Below, in pieces: positions 18,652 to 27,414 of a stretch of 64,000 bases of DNA (positions within the stretch are counted from its first letter, which is position 1; each line of letters starts with the position of its first letter). The stretch lies in contig NZ_QQAW01000001.1 in the NCBI RefSeq assembly GCF_003350405.1, positions 124,001 to 188,000 of the forward strand, read 5' to 3'. The DNA comes from Gluconacetobacter liquefaciens (GTDB lineage: Bacteria > Pseudomonadota > Alphaproteobacteria > Acetobacterales > Acetobacteraceae). Under the pieces are notes generated by a model. That model had not been told where the DNA came from and ran no database searches. It saw only the letters and a list, made by a program, of their open reading frames with translations. Position numbers and translations under genes: made by a program.

Positions 18652-19490
18652 ACGGGCACGATGCGTGTTGCGGCGGCCCGGCGCCTGCGCCGGACTCTGC
18701 CGCCATGCCGCCGGTCGATATGGCGCAGGTCACGCTGCGCATTGGCGAGCGCACGATCCTCTCGGATGTCGGCCTGACCGTGCCGGCCGGGGCCTTTGTC
18801 GGCATGCTGGGGCCGAACGGGGCGGGCAAGAGCAGCCTGATCCGCGCCATTCTGGGCGTGGTGCCGGTATCGGCCGGGCGGATTGCGGTCTTTGGCCGGC
18901 CGGTTGGGCGCGGCAACCACGATATCGGCTATCTGCCGCAATTTCCGGCGCGCTCCGCGCCGCGCCTGGACGGGCGCAGTTTTATCGCCGCTGCCCTGCA
19001 TGGCGAGCGGTGGGGCCTGCCCTGCGACTGGCGGCCCGGCCGGCATCGCCGCCATGACGCGATGGAGATCGACCGGGTGCTGGACCTTGTGGGGGCCACG
19101 CATCTGGCCCGCCGGCCGATCGACCATCTTTCGGGTGGCGAGCGCCAGCGGCTGTTGCTGGCGCAGGCCCTGCTGGGGCGGCCCCGGCTGCTGCTGTTGG
19201 ATGAGCCGCTGGCCAGCCTCGACCCGCATCGCGCGCGGGAAGTGGTGGCGCTGGTGGATCGTATCCGTCGCCAGCTCGGTATTGCGGTGCTGTTTTCCAC
19301 CCATGATCTCAACCCGTTGCTGGGGGTGATGGACCGGGTGCTGTATGTGGGGCGCGGCGCGGCGCGGCTGGGTACGGTGGACGAGGTGGTGACCGGCCCG
19401 GTACTGAGTGCGCTGTATGGCGTCCCTGTCGAGGTGATCCGGGCGAACGGGCGCATTTTCGTGGTGGCCGACGGGGTGGTTCAGTCTTGA
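18648..19490 (+). CDS. znuC: Zinc ABC transporter ATP-binding protein, ZnuC-like
   Basis: ATPase of the zinc importer, 280 residues. Walker A is GPNGAGKSS at 55-63, signature LSGGERQRLLLAQ, Walker B LLLLDEPLASLD and the switch His in FSTHDLNPLL. The first 25 residues carry CC and HD pairs that could bind metal. The start overlaps the znuA stop (ATGA). Confidence 0.92.
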   Translation: MNGHDACCGGPAPAPDSAAMPPVDMAQVTLRIGERTILSDVGLTVPAGAFVGMLGPNGAGKSSLIRAILGVVPVSAGRIAVFGRPVGRGNHDIGYLPQFPARSAPRLDGRSFIAAALHGERWGLPCDWRPGRHRRHDAMEIDRVLDLVGATHLARRPIDHLSGGERQRLLLAQALLGRPRLLLLDEPLASLDPHRAREVVALVDRIRRQLGIAVLFSTHDLNPLLGVMDRVLYVGRGAARLGTVDEVVTGPVLSALYGVPVEVIRANGRIFVVADGVVQS

Positions 19491-19513
19491 GCAGTCGAGG
19501 GTAGTATCCGGGC

Positions 19514-20329
19514 ATGTTCGCCTTCGAATTCATGCGCCATGCCTTTGCCGCGACGGGGATCGTTGCGATCCTGTCCGGGCTGGTCGGTTATTTCATGGTG
19601 CTGCGGGGCGAGAGCTTTGCCGGCCATGCGCTGTCGCATGTCGGTTTTGCCGGCGCGACGGGCGCGCTGCTGGTGGGGATGCCGCCTTTCTGGGGTCTGA
19701 TGGGGGCCACGGTTCTGGCCGGGGTGGCCATGGGGCTGGGCGGACGGGGCACCACGCATGGACGGGATGTCACGATCGGGCTGGTCCTGTCCTGCATGCT
19801 GGGCTGCGGGCTGCTGTTCCTGCATTTTCTCACGACATCGGCCACGCGCGCCACGGCGCTGCTGTTCGGCAACGTGCTGGGGGTGGACCGGGCGATGCTG
19901 GGGTGGCTGCTGGTGCTGGGCGCGGGATGCGTGCTGGCCATGGCGGCGCTGTCGCGGCCGCTGCTGTTTGCCAGCCTCCAGCCCGAGACGGCCGAGGCGC
20001 GCGGTGTGAACCTGCGTCTGGTCTCGACCATCTTTCTGGCCATCGTCGCGGTGGTGACGGCGGAATGCGTGCAGATTACCGGCGTGCTGCTGGTCTTTGC
20101 GCTGATGGTCGGCCCGGCGGCGACGGCGCAGCGCCTGACGGCGACGCCGGGATGGGGGATCGTGCTGTCCGTGCTGCTGGCGATCGGGGCGGGCTGGGGT
20201 GGGTTGGCCCTGTCCTGGTGGACCGACTGCCCGGCGTCGTTCTGGATCAGCGCGCTGAGTACCGTCGCCTATCTGGCGGCGGGTGCGTGGCGGTTTACCG
20301 AACGGGGGGCGGGCGCCGACGCGGCCTGA
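19514..20329 (+). CDS. znuB: Zinc ABC transporter permease, ZnuB-like
   Basis: Integral membrane permease of the ABC-3 family, 271 residues, with about eight hydrophobic helices. Typical features are GYFMVLRGESFAGHALSHVGFAG near the N-terminus (cited as VLRGESFAGHALSH) and the EAA-like stretch ASLQPETAEARGV. It starts 23 bases after znuC. It is the last gene of the zinc operon and converges on the 41-residue ORF on the other strand. Confidence 0.92.
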   Translation: MFAFEFMRHAFAATGIVAILSGLVGYFMVLRGESFAGHALSHVGFAGATGALLVGMPPFWGLMGATVLAGVAMGLGGRGTTHGRDVTIGLVLSCMLGCGLLFLHFLTTSATRATALLFGNVLGVDRAMLGWLLVLGAGCVLAMAALSRPLLFASLQPETAEARGVNLRLVSTIFLAIVAVVTAECVQITGVLLVFALMVGPAATAQRLTATPGWGIVLSVLLAIGAGWGGLALSWWTDCPASFWISALSTVAYLAAGAWRFTERGAGADAA

Positions 20330-20338
20330 ACGGAGGGT

Positions 20339-20464
20339 TCAGGACGGGAGGGACCAGCACCACCATGCCATCAGGGCCAGGGTCGCCCCCAGCCCGGCAT
20401 GCAGGGCGAGCAGCACCTGCCCGGTGATGATCGGCGGTTGGTCCTGGCGGCGGCGTGCGGGCAT
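20339..20464 (-). CDS. Small membrane-spanning ORF, 41 residues
   Basis: Translates to a basic N-terminus (MPARRRQDQPP), one hydrophobic segment (GQVLLALHAGLGATLALMAW) and a Trp/Cys-rich end (WWCWSLPS). GGAGG lies nine bases before the ATG, a stronger ribosome site than most genes here have. It is 30 bases downstream of the flavin reductase on the same strand and ends beside the znuB stop. No family is recognised; the reading frame is too short to prove coding by length. Confidence 0.5.
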   Translation of the reverse strand: MPARRRQDQPPIITGQVLLALHAGLGATLALMAWWCWSLPS

Positions 20465-20494
20465 CGCGTGGGTCCTCCGGAAAGTGGCAGGCGG

Positions 20495-20989
20495 TCAGTG
20501 GTCGTGGCTGTGGGGCAGGACGTGGTAGGCGCGGTTGAAATAGACCAGACCGCCCACCGGCTCGCCGATGCGGATGGCTTCCACCACGCCGAATATGACG
20601 CTGTGGGTGCCGACTTCGACGATCCGGTCGATCCGGCAGTCGAAGGAGGCAACGGCTTCTTCCAGCGCCGGGGCGCCGGTGGCCAGCGTCGTCCAGTGGC
20701 CGACGGTGAACCGCTCGTACATGTCCATCGGGCTGGCGAAGGTGCCTGAAATATCGCGCTGACCGGCGGAGAGTACATTGATGCAGAGCGCCCCGCCGGT
20801 GTGGAACGCCGCGCGGGCACGCGAGGTGCGGTTCATGCACACCAGGAGCGTGGGCGGGGCGTCGCTGACGGAACAGACCGCCGAGGCGGTGAAGCCCACA
20901 GGGTCGTCCAGCGTGCCGGTCGTGACCACGTTGACCGCCGCGCCCAGTCGCGCCATCGCGTCCCGATAGGTCTGGGAATCCACACTCAT
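20495..20989 (-). CDS. Flavin reductase-like FMN-binding protein
   Basis: 164 residues of the flavin reductase (HpaC/RutF-like) split-barrel family, which reduces FMN or FAD with NAD(P)H for a partner monooxygenase. Visible features are VNVVTTG, GFTASAVCSVSDAPP and FTVGHW. No monooxygenase gene is nearby. The C-terminus PHSHDH is His-rich. ATG 20989 follows AGGAAGG. It is divergent from the HIBCH-like gene, and the 41-residue ORF follows it. Confidence 0.88.
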   Translation of the reverse strand: MSVDSQTYRDAMARLGAAVNVVTTGTLDDPVGFTASAVCSVSDAPPTLLVCMNRTSRARAAFHTGGALCINVLSAGQRDISGTFASPMDMYERFTVGHWTTLATGAPALEEAVASFDCRIDRIVEVGTHSVIFGVVEAIRIGEPVGGLVYFNRAYHVLPHSHDH

Positions 20990-21094
20990 GTCCGCGCCCT
21001 TCCTGCCGTCGTCCATTCCCGTAGGGCCGACATCTTCATCATTGATCGTTCTGGCATAGTATCACGACAGGGAAAACGGAAGGAACGTACCATC

Positions 21095-22150
21095 ATGCAG
21101 ACCGACGCGACAGACGATACGCTGCTGATCTCCCGCCAGGGGCGCCTCGGGCGCCTGACGGTCAATCGTCCCAAGGCGCTGAATGCGCTGGATATTACGC
21201 TCTATCGCGGGATTGGGGCCGCGCTGGCGGCGTGGCGGGACGATCCGGGGGTCGAGACGGTGCTGATCGACAGCACCAGTCCCCGGGCCTTTTCGGCCGG
21301 CGGGGACCTGCGAGCACTCTATACCCTGGCGCTGGAGGTGGGGCCGGATGCGGCGGCCCGTGTGTTCCGGGCCGGGTATCGGCTGGTTTCGGTGCTGGCG
21401 GGATACCCCAAGCCGATCGTGTCGTTCATGGACGGGATTACGATGGGCGGTGGGGTCGGGCTGGGGGCGCATGTGCGTCACCGGATTGTGACCGAGCGCA
21501 GCGTGCTGGCCATGCCCGAGGTGGCGATCGGGCTGACGCCGGACGCCGGAGGGTCTTACCTGCTTTCGCGCGTGCCGGGGCTGTATGGGTTGCGCCTGGC
21601 GCTGACCGGCGGCCGGATGAAGGGCGGGCAGGCGGTGGTGGCGGGTTTTGCCGACCGCATGCTGGCGGCGTCGGACCTGCCGGAGCTGGCGAGCGCCCTC
21701 GCCCGGCGGCCGGCTGGGGAAGTGGTGGATCTGGCGCCCGCCGCCCCGCGTGAGGGGCAGGAGGATCTGGCCGCGATCAATGCGCTGTACGACGCGCCGG
21801 ACCTTGCGACCATTCGCGACCGGCTGGCACGCAGCGACGCGGCGTGGGCGGCCGAAGACCGGGAAGCGATGGCGCAGGCTTCGCCGCTCTCGCTGCTGGT
21901 CACGTTCCGCGCTTGGCACGCCGCGCGCCGCTTGCCCGACCTGAACACGGTGCTGGAGCAGGAATACCGGCTGATCGGCAACCTGCTCCGCCAGCCCGAT
22001 TTCACCGAGGGCGTGCGGGCCAAGATCGTCGACAAGGACAATGCGCCGCGCTGGCTGGATGGCGCGGCGCTGGGGGATGTGGCCATCGAAGCCTGTTTCG
22101 CTCCGCGCCCCGATACGCTGGATCTGCCGGTTTTTCCCGAACCGGTGTGA
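21095..22150 (+). CDS. Enoyl-CoA hydratase/isomerase family, 3-hydroxyisobutyryl-CoA hydrolase-like
   Basis: 351 residues of the crotonase fold with the longer C-terminal part typical of 3-hydroxyisobutyryl-CoA hydrolase (valine degradation). Oxyanion-hole regions are AFSAGGDLRALY and MDGITMGGGVGLGAH, followed by MPEVAIGLTPDAGGSYLLSR (cited as MPEVAIG and DAGGSY), where the HIBCH catalytic Glu and Asp lie. ATG 21095 follows AAGGAACG. No other valine-pathway genes are beside it, so the substrate is inferred from family only. Confidence 0.88.
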   Translation: MQTDATDDTLLISRQGRLGRLTVNRPKALNALDITLYRGIGAALAAWRDDPGVETVLIDSTSPRAFSAGGDLRALYTLALEVGPDAAARVFRAGYRLVSVLAGYPKPIVSFMDGITMGGGVGLGAHVRHRIVTERSVLAMPEVAIGLTPDAGGSYLLSRVPGLYGLRLALTGGRMKGGQAVVAGFADRMLAASDLPELASALARRPAGEVVDLAPAAPREGQEDLAAINALYDAPDLATIRDRLARSDAAWAAEDREAMAQASPLSLLVTFRAWHAARRLPDLNTVLEQEYRLIGNLLRQPDFTEGVRAKIVDKDNAPRWLDGAALGDVAIEACFAPRPDTLDLPVFPEPV

Positions 22151-22218
22151 CCGTAGGCCGTTTCATCTGAATGCGGTGTGGGCTGCTGGCCCATATCCGC
22201 GATCCGAGGTTTTGATTC

Positions 22219-23637
22219 ATGCCGTTTTCCGCCGCCTATCATCCCGCCCGCGCGCACCTGACGCTGGGCGAAGCGTTCTATGACCCCGTGGAAGCGGCGC
22301 GCTTTCCCGCGCATATCCTGCGCTTCCGCAACCAGGATGCGGCGGCGCGGATCGGGCTGGAGACGCTGACCGATGCGGAATGGGTCGAGCATCTGGGGCG
22401 CTTCGTCCCGCTGCCCGACGGGCTGCCGACGCCGCTGGCGCTGCGCTATCACGGGCACCAGTTCCGCCAGTACAACCCGGACCTGGGCGACGGGCGGGGC
22501 TTCCTGTTCGCGCAGATGCGCGATGCGCGCGATGGCAGGCTGCTGGATATCGGCACCAAGGGCAGCGGCCGTACGCCGTGGTCGCGCGGTGGGGACGGGC
22601 GGCTGACCCTGAAGGGTGGGGTGCGCGAGATCCTGGCCAGCGAGATGCTGGATGCGCTGGGGGTGAACACGTCGCGGACGCTGAGCGTGATCGAGACCGG
22701 CGAGCGGCTGCAACGGGGGGACGAGCCCTCGCCCACCCGGTCGTGCGTGCTGGCGCGACTGAGCCATTCGCATATCCGCGTGGGAACTTTCCAGCGCCTT
22801 GCCGCGCTGGAAGACCGGGCCAGCCTGACGCGCCTGGTGGACTATGTGATGGCCACCTATTTTCCCGACCGTCATGGGGAGGGGAATGCGGCGACGGCGC
22901 TGTTCGATATCGTCTGCACCCGCGTCGCGCGTCTGGCGGCCCAGTGGATGGGGGCCGGGTTTGTGCATGGCGTGCTGAATACCGACAATATCAACATCAC
23001 GGGCGAGAGCTTCGATTACGGTCCATGGCGCTTCCTGCCCCGATATGATCCCTCCTTCGTTGCCGCCTATTTCGACCAGTCGGGCCTGTATGCGTTCGGG
23101 CGCCAGCCCGAGGCCGTGCTGTGGACGCTGGCCCGGCTGGCGGAATGCCTGATTCCGTTAACGGAAATTGATGATCTCCAGAAGATTTTCGACGATTTCC
23201 CTGATCGTTATGAAATGGAGATGAATAACGTCATCGTGAAACGGCTTGGCTTGTCTTCCATTTCCAGAAATGACGATCGGGATCTGTCGTCGGCGACATG
23301 GACGTTTCTGGAACGATCGGGAATAGGATTTGAAAATCTGTTCTTCGACTGGTATGGAGGGGCACAGAGCAGGCATCGGGCGCTGAACGGGCCCAATGCC
23401 CATTTCTATGCGGGTGCGGAATTCGAGCCGTTGCGTCAACGGATTGATGGCTATTCCGCCCGACCGGACCTGGATCTTTCCAGTCCGTATTTTTCCCGAT
23501 CCGTCCCCTGCACGATGCTGATCGATGCGGTGGAGCGGATATGGCAGCCGATCGCCGACCAGGATGACTGGAGCATGCTCGATGACACGCTCGCGTCGAT
23601 CCGGGAGATGAAGGTTGCCCTCTTGCCCGCCGCCTGA
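22219..23637 (+). CDS. selO: Protein adenylyltransferase SelO family (YdiU)
   Basis: Pseudokinase that transfers AMP to protein side chains and is linked to oxidative stress. 472 residues. Recognisable blocks are RYHGHQFRQYNPDLGDGR (start of the nucleotide-binding lobe), LLDIGTKGSGRTPWSRGGDG (cited as GTKGSGRTPWSR), and the metal-binding GVLNTDNINITGESFDYGP region (cited as LNTDNINITG and DYGP). It lacks a C-terminal selenocysteine or cysteine. Base composition changes within the gene near 23,155 (see findings). Confidence 0.93.
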   Translation: MPFSAAYHPARAHLTLGEAFYDPVEAARFPAHILRFRNQDAAARIGLETLTDAEWVEHLGRFVPLPDGLPTPLALRYHGHQFRQYNPDLGDGRGFLFAQMRDARDGRLLDIGTKGSGRTPWSRGGDGRLTLKGGVREILASEMLDALGVNTSRTLSVIETGERLQRGDEPSPTRSCVLARLSHSHIRVGTFQRLAALEDRASLTRLVDYVMATYFPDRHGEGNAATALFDIVCTRVARLAAQWMGAGFVHGVLNTDNINITGESFDYGPWRFLPRYDPSFVAAYFDQSGLYAFGRQPEAVLWTLARLAECLIPLTEIDDLQKIFDDFPDRYEMEMNNVIVKRLGLSSISRNDDRDLSSATWTFLERSGIGFENLFFDWYGGAQSRHRALNGPNAHFYAGAEFEPLRQRIDGYSARPDLDLSSPYFSRSVPCTMLIDAVERIWQPIADQDDWSMLDDTLASIREMKVALLPAA

Positions 23638-23722
23638 CCGGCGGGCCTGATTCGGGATACCGGCATGGCAATCGGGCCAGTCGGGGCGTCTGTGGAGCAA
23701 GGAGTTCCAGGGCAGTTTTTTC

Positions 23723-23785
23723 CGGGGCCTGTCGGGAAATGCGCGTCGGATCGCTATCAGCGCGCGCATTTTCCAACAGGCTCCG
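23723..23785. repeat. Long imperfect inverted repeat in the sugar-transporter leader
   Basis: Arms at 23723-23745 and 23763-23785 pair at 20 of 23 positions (core CCTGTCGGGAAATGCGCG against CGCGCATTTTCCAACAGG) around a 17-base loop. It ends 15 bases before the transporter start, so it would fold in the mRNA leader. It could also be the remnant of a small mobile element. No matching copy was noticed elsewhere in the window. Confidence 0.65.
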
Positions 23786-23800
23786 AACAGGGAGAATGGA

Positions 23801-25249
23801 ATGCAGAATTTCTCGCCGCAATCGACAAGTCTGGCCCAGGTGTCCGAATATGAAATTTCGGATAACGCGCGGCTGACACTCTGGCTCGCAGCCGCCGTGG
23901 CCGCCATCTGTGGCGGCCTCTACGGCTACGACACCGGCATCATTTCGGGTGCCCTGCTGCTGATTACGCGGGATTTCCATCTGAGCAGCACCGATCAGGA
24001 ATTCGTGGCCTCCGCGATCCTGGCCGGTGCCGTGATCGGTGCCGTGGGCACCGGCTGGCTATCGGAACGGTTCGGACGCCGCACCACCGTCATGATCGTG
24101 ACGGCGCTTTTCGTGACTGGGGCCCTGGCCTGCTCGATGGCGCCCGATGTCGGCACGCTGATTGCCGCCCGTGTCTATCTGGGGCTTGGCGTCGGTGGAT
24201 CGACGCAGGTCGTGCCGATGTATATCTCCGAGTTGGCGCCTGCCGCGCAGCGCGGGCGGTTGGTCACGCTGTTCAACGTGGCGATCGGGATCGGCATCTT
24301 TCTTGCCAACATCGTCGGGTTTGCGATGCGCGATGCGTGGGGCTGGCGCCCGATGATCGCGATTGCGGCGGGGCCGGCGCTGTTCGTGTTCGTCGCGATG
24401 TTCTTCCTGCCGCGCAGTCCGCGCTGGACGGCTGAAAACAAGGGATTGAAGGCCGCGATCCGCGAACTGATCAGGGTTCGCACGAGTCATCGTGAAATCC
24501 ATAAGGAAATCAAGAAGATTCATGCGGCTGCCGAAAATGTTTCCGACGATCAGCGGGGGTGGCGCGGCCTGTCGCAGCCCTGGGTGCGCCCTGCCCTGGT
24601 CGCGGCGTTCGGCGTGGCGTTCTTCACCCAGTGCGGCGGGTTGGAGATGATGATCTATTATGCCCCCACTTTTCTGTCGGATGCCGGGTTCGGCCATTCG
24701 GCGGCGCTGCTGGCCAGCGTGGGGGTGGCGGTCGTCTATCTGGTGATGACGTTTACCGGCTCGATGGTCGTGGACCGGATTGGTCGGCGGCGGCTGATGC
24801 TGATCATGGGGCCGGGGTCGGTTCTCAGCCTGATCGGGCTGGGGCTGATGTTCATGATGCATCCTGACAAGGGTAGTGTCGGAAGCTGGATGATCATCGT
24901 CTTCCTGCTGCTGTTCATGATGTTTAATTCGGGCGGCATTCAGGTGGTCGGCTGGTTGCTGGGGGCCGAGATGTTCCCGCTGCCGATGCGCGGCACCGCC
25001 ACCAGCCTGCATGCGGCCACGCTGTGGGGCAGCAACCTGCTGGTGACCAGCACGGCGCTGACGCTGGTGCAGACGATCTCGCTGGGTGGGACGATGTGGT
25101 TCTATGCCGGGGTGAATCTGGCTTCGGTGCTGTTCGTGTATTTCCTGGTTCCGGAAACGCGCGGTGCTTCGTTGGAAGATATCGAAAAGGCGCTCAAGGA
25201 AGGGCGCTTTCGGCCGAGCCGGGGCCAGACGGCCATCGTGGAGCAGTAA
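23801..25249 (+). CDS. Sugar:H+ symporter, MFS sugar-porter family
   Basis: 482 residues with 12 hydrophobic segments, of the XylE/GalP sugar-porter group. It has GYDTGIISGALLLI in helix 1, loop motif SERFGRRTT, PMYISELAP, FLPRSPRW before the central loop and VPETRGASLEDIEKAL at the C-terminus. It probably imports a hexose or pentose with protons; the sugar cannot be assigned. GGGAG lies close before ATG 23801 and a large hairpin precedes it. Confidence 0.92.
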   Translation: MQNFSPQSTSLAQVSEYEISDNARLTLWLAAAVAAICGGLYGYDTGIISGALLLITRDFHLSSTDQEFVASAILAGAVIGAVGTGWLSERFGRRTTVMIVTALFVTGALACSMAPDVGTLIAARVYLGLGVGGSTQVVPMYISELAPAAQRGRLVTLFNVAIGIGIFLANIVGFAMRDAWGWRPMIAIAAGPALFVFVAMFFLPRSPRWTAENKGLKAAIRELIRVRTSHREIHKEIKKIHAAAENVSDDQRGWRGLSQPWVRPALVAAFGVAFFTQCGGLEMMIYYAPTFLSDAGFGHSAALLASVGVAVVYLVMTFTGSMVVDRIGRRRLMLIMGPGSVLSLIGLGLMFMMHPDKGSVGSWMIIVFLLLFMMFNSGGIQVVGWLLGAEMFPLPMRGTATSLHAATLWGSNLLVTSTALTLVQTISLGGTMWFYAGVNLASVLFVYFLVPETRGASLEDIEKALKEGRFRPSRGQTAIVEQ

Positions 25250-25255
25250 GTGCGT

Positions 25256-25371
25256 TCGGGGGCTTTGCCCCCGAACCCCCACCAAAGGCCGGCGGCCTTT
25301 GGAAACCATTCTGTATCAACGACTGGGTTTCCAAAGGGCTTTGCCCTTTGGTGGGTCAAGGGCAAAGCCCT
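25256..25371 (+). repeat. GC-rich paired-hairpin element, copy G
   Basis: Left half has hairpins GGGGGCTTTGCCCCC and CCAAAGGCC-GGC-GGCCTTTGG ending in AAACC. After about 20 bases the right half begins GGTTTCCAAAGGG-CTTTG-CCCTTTGG and ends GGGCAAAGCCC. The two halves are themselves inverted copies. It lies between convergent genes, and the stop codon of the S9 peptidase (25356-25358) is inside it. Confidence 0.85.
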
Positions 25372-27341
25372 TGTTCACCGGACAAGACCACCCGTTCCGT
25401 CACATCGGGAACGGTAAACCCGAAGATCCGGCCATAGAAATCCAGTTCCAGTTCCAGCGCGCGGCGAACCGTCTCTTCGCGCCGGAACCCGTGGGCCTCG
25501 CCTTCGAACGTATAATGTGCGTAGGGGATGTTGCTGCTGGCCAGTGCGTCCGCCATGGCCTGTGCCTGCGCGGGCGGGACCACCGCGTCGGCGAGGCCGT
25601 GCAGGAACAGGACCGGGGTGCGGATGGCGTCGGCCTGGGTCAGGGGGGAGCGGGCCAGATAGGTGGCGTCGTCCTCGGGCCAGGGGCCGACCAGGCTGTC
25701 GAGATAGCGGGATTCGAATTTGTGGGTTTCCTGCGCCAGGGCGCGCAGGTCGGTGACGCCGTACAGGCTGGCACCGGCGGCGAACAGGTCGGACCCGGCG
25801 AGAGCCAGTAGCACGGTCAGGCCGCCGGCACTGCTGCCGCGAATGGCGATGCGGGCGGGATCAACGCGGCCGGTGGCGATCAGGTGGCGGCAGGCGGCGA
25901 TGCAGTCTTCGACATCCGCGACGCCCCACTGCCCTTCCAGTTGGCGGCGATAGGCGCGGCCGAAGCCGGTGGAGCCGCGATAATTGACATCCACGACCGC
26001 GAAGCCCCGGCTGGTCCACCACTGGACCTTGAAGGCGAAGGCGTTGCTGGCGCGGCCGGTCGGGCCGCCATGGGCCATGACGATCAGCGGCGGCTTTTCG
26101 CCCGCCGGGCCACGGAAGCGGCTGTTGGCGGGGGGATAGAAGAAAGCGTGGCCGGTATGGTGGCCGTCGGGCAGGGGAAAGCGGATGGTCTCGGCGCGGG
26201 CGATGTCGCCGGATGCCAGGTCCAGTGTGGTGGCGGCGCGCAGGATGTGTGACGGGGCGCCGATGCGGCCGTGGCGGATGGTGGGGGCGCCGTCCGGTGG
26301 AGTGTCAAGCCAGGCGAACGATCCGTCGGCCAGCAGGGCTGGGCATTGGGCGGGATGGCCCAGTGCCACCGGACGGGCGACCGGGCCGGTGAGATGCAGG
26401 GTGCGGGCTTCGCCGTTCTCGATGGCGATGGCCAGGATCGTGCCGTCGGGGAGTGGCTGGTAGCTGCGCAGGCCGAACACCCAGTGCGGCAGGCCGATTT
26501 CGGCCTCCATCGGTGCGATGGAGACCGCCTGGCCGTCGGGTACGGCCCAGCTTGTGAGGTTCCACCAGCCGTCATGGTCGGAACTAGCCAGCAGGGTTTC
26601 GGGGCCGACCCAGGCCGGTTCGATGACCGAGGCGCCGTTATCCGCCAGCGTGCGGATGTCGGTCAGTGTGGTGTCGCCGTCGTGCGATGCCAGCCGGCCC
26701 AGCCGCAGCCTCGTGGCGTCCCATGGCATGGCGGGGTGGCTCCATTCGATCCATGCCAGCCATGTGCCGTCCGGTGATGGACGGGGGGAGCTGACGAAAT
26801 CGGAGCCGGAGACCAGGACCTGGCCGGTTTCCGTCGCCGGGTCGGCGTCGCGGTCGGTGGCGAAGGCGACGAGGGTGGAGAGCGGCTCGCCGGGGACGCG
26901 GTGGTCTTCGCGCACGCAGAACACTCTGCTGCCGTCAGGCGAGAAGGCGAAATCGGCGAAGCGCAGGCCGGCCACGGTGCACAGGGCGCGCGGGGCCGTG
27001 CCGGGCGAGACGAGCCAGATACTGCCATCCGGCCGATGGCTGAAGGCGATATGGCCGCCTGCCGCGACATAGGCACCGCCACCATATTCGTGGGCGCGGG
27101 TGCCGATATCGAAGGGTGGCGGGGTGATGTCGTGGATGCCCCCGCTGGCCGTCCAGCGGACCAGCACGGTGCGGCCGGCCTCGGCGGGACGGGTTTCCAG
27201 CCAGTAAACCGCCTCGCCATCCGCCTGCACGCTGCCCAGGCCCAGGGTCTTGCCGGCCACCAGAGCGGTCGTGACGGGGGACGGCCATGTGCCATAGGGG
27301 CGGATGGCGGGTTCGGCGGTGCCGGCGGTCTGGTCGCTCAT
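25356..27341 (-). CDS. S9 family (prolyl oligopeptidase-type) peptidase
   Basis: 661 residues without a signal peptide, so probably cytoplasmic. An N-terminal beta-propeller (to about 400) caps a C-terminal alpha/beta-hydrolase domain. The catalytic Ser is in IRGSSAGGL, Asp in HGLADAVVPP and His in EGEAHGFRREET. HGGPT before the catalytic domain is the typical oxyanion motif of acylaminoacyl-peptidase/DPP-like enzymes. The last residues GEQGLCP are encoded by the GC-rich repeat, so the original C-terminus may have been replaced. Confidence 0.9.
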   Translation of the reverse strand: MSDQTAGTAEPAIRPYGTWPSPVTTALVAGKTLGLGSVQADGEAVYWLETRPAEAGRTVLVRWTASGGIHDITPPPFDIGTRAHEYGGGAYVAAGGHIAFSHRPDGSIWLVSPGTAPRALCTVAGLRFADFAFSPDGSRVFCVREDHRVPGEPLSTLVAFATDRDADPATETGQVLVSGSDFVSSPRPSPDGTWLAWIEWSHPAMPWDATRLRLGRLASHDGDTTLTDIRTLADNGASVIEPAWVGPETLLASSDHDGWWNLTSWAVPDGQAVSIAPMEAEIGLPHWVFGLRSYQPLPDGTILAIAIENGEARTLHLTGPVARPVALGHPAQCPALLADGSFAWLDTPPDGAPTIRHGRIGAPSHILRAATTLDLASGDIARAETIRFPLPDGHHTGHAFFYPPANSRFRGPAGEKPPLIVMAHGGPTGRASNAFAFKVQWWTSRGFAVVDVNYRGSTGFGRAYRRQLEGQWGVADVEDCIAACRHLIATGRVDPARIAIRGSSAGGLTVLLALAGSDLFAAGASLYGVTDLRALAQETHKFESRYLDSLVGPWPEDDATYLARSPLTQADAIRTPVLFLHGLADAVVPPAQAQAMADALASSNIPYAHYTFEGEAHGFRREETVRRALELELDFYGRIFGFTVPDVTERVVLSGEQGLCP

Positions 27342-27414
27342 ACGGTCCTCCAGTCTTGGTGCCGGTCTGTCGTATTGACTTGACAGCGCGCTGGCCAGAC
27401 GGTTCCTCAGCCTC

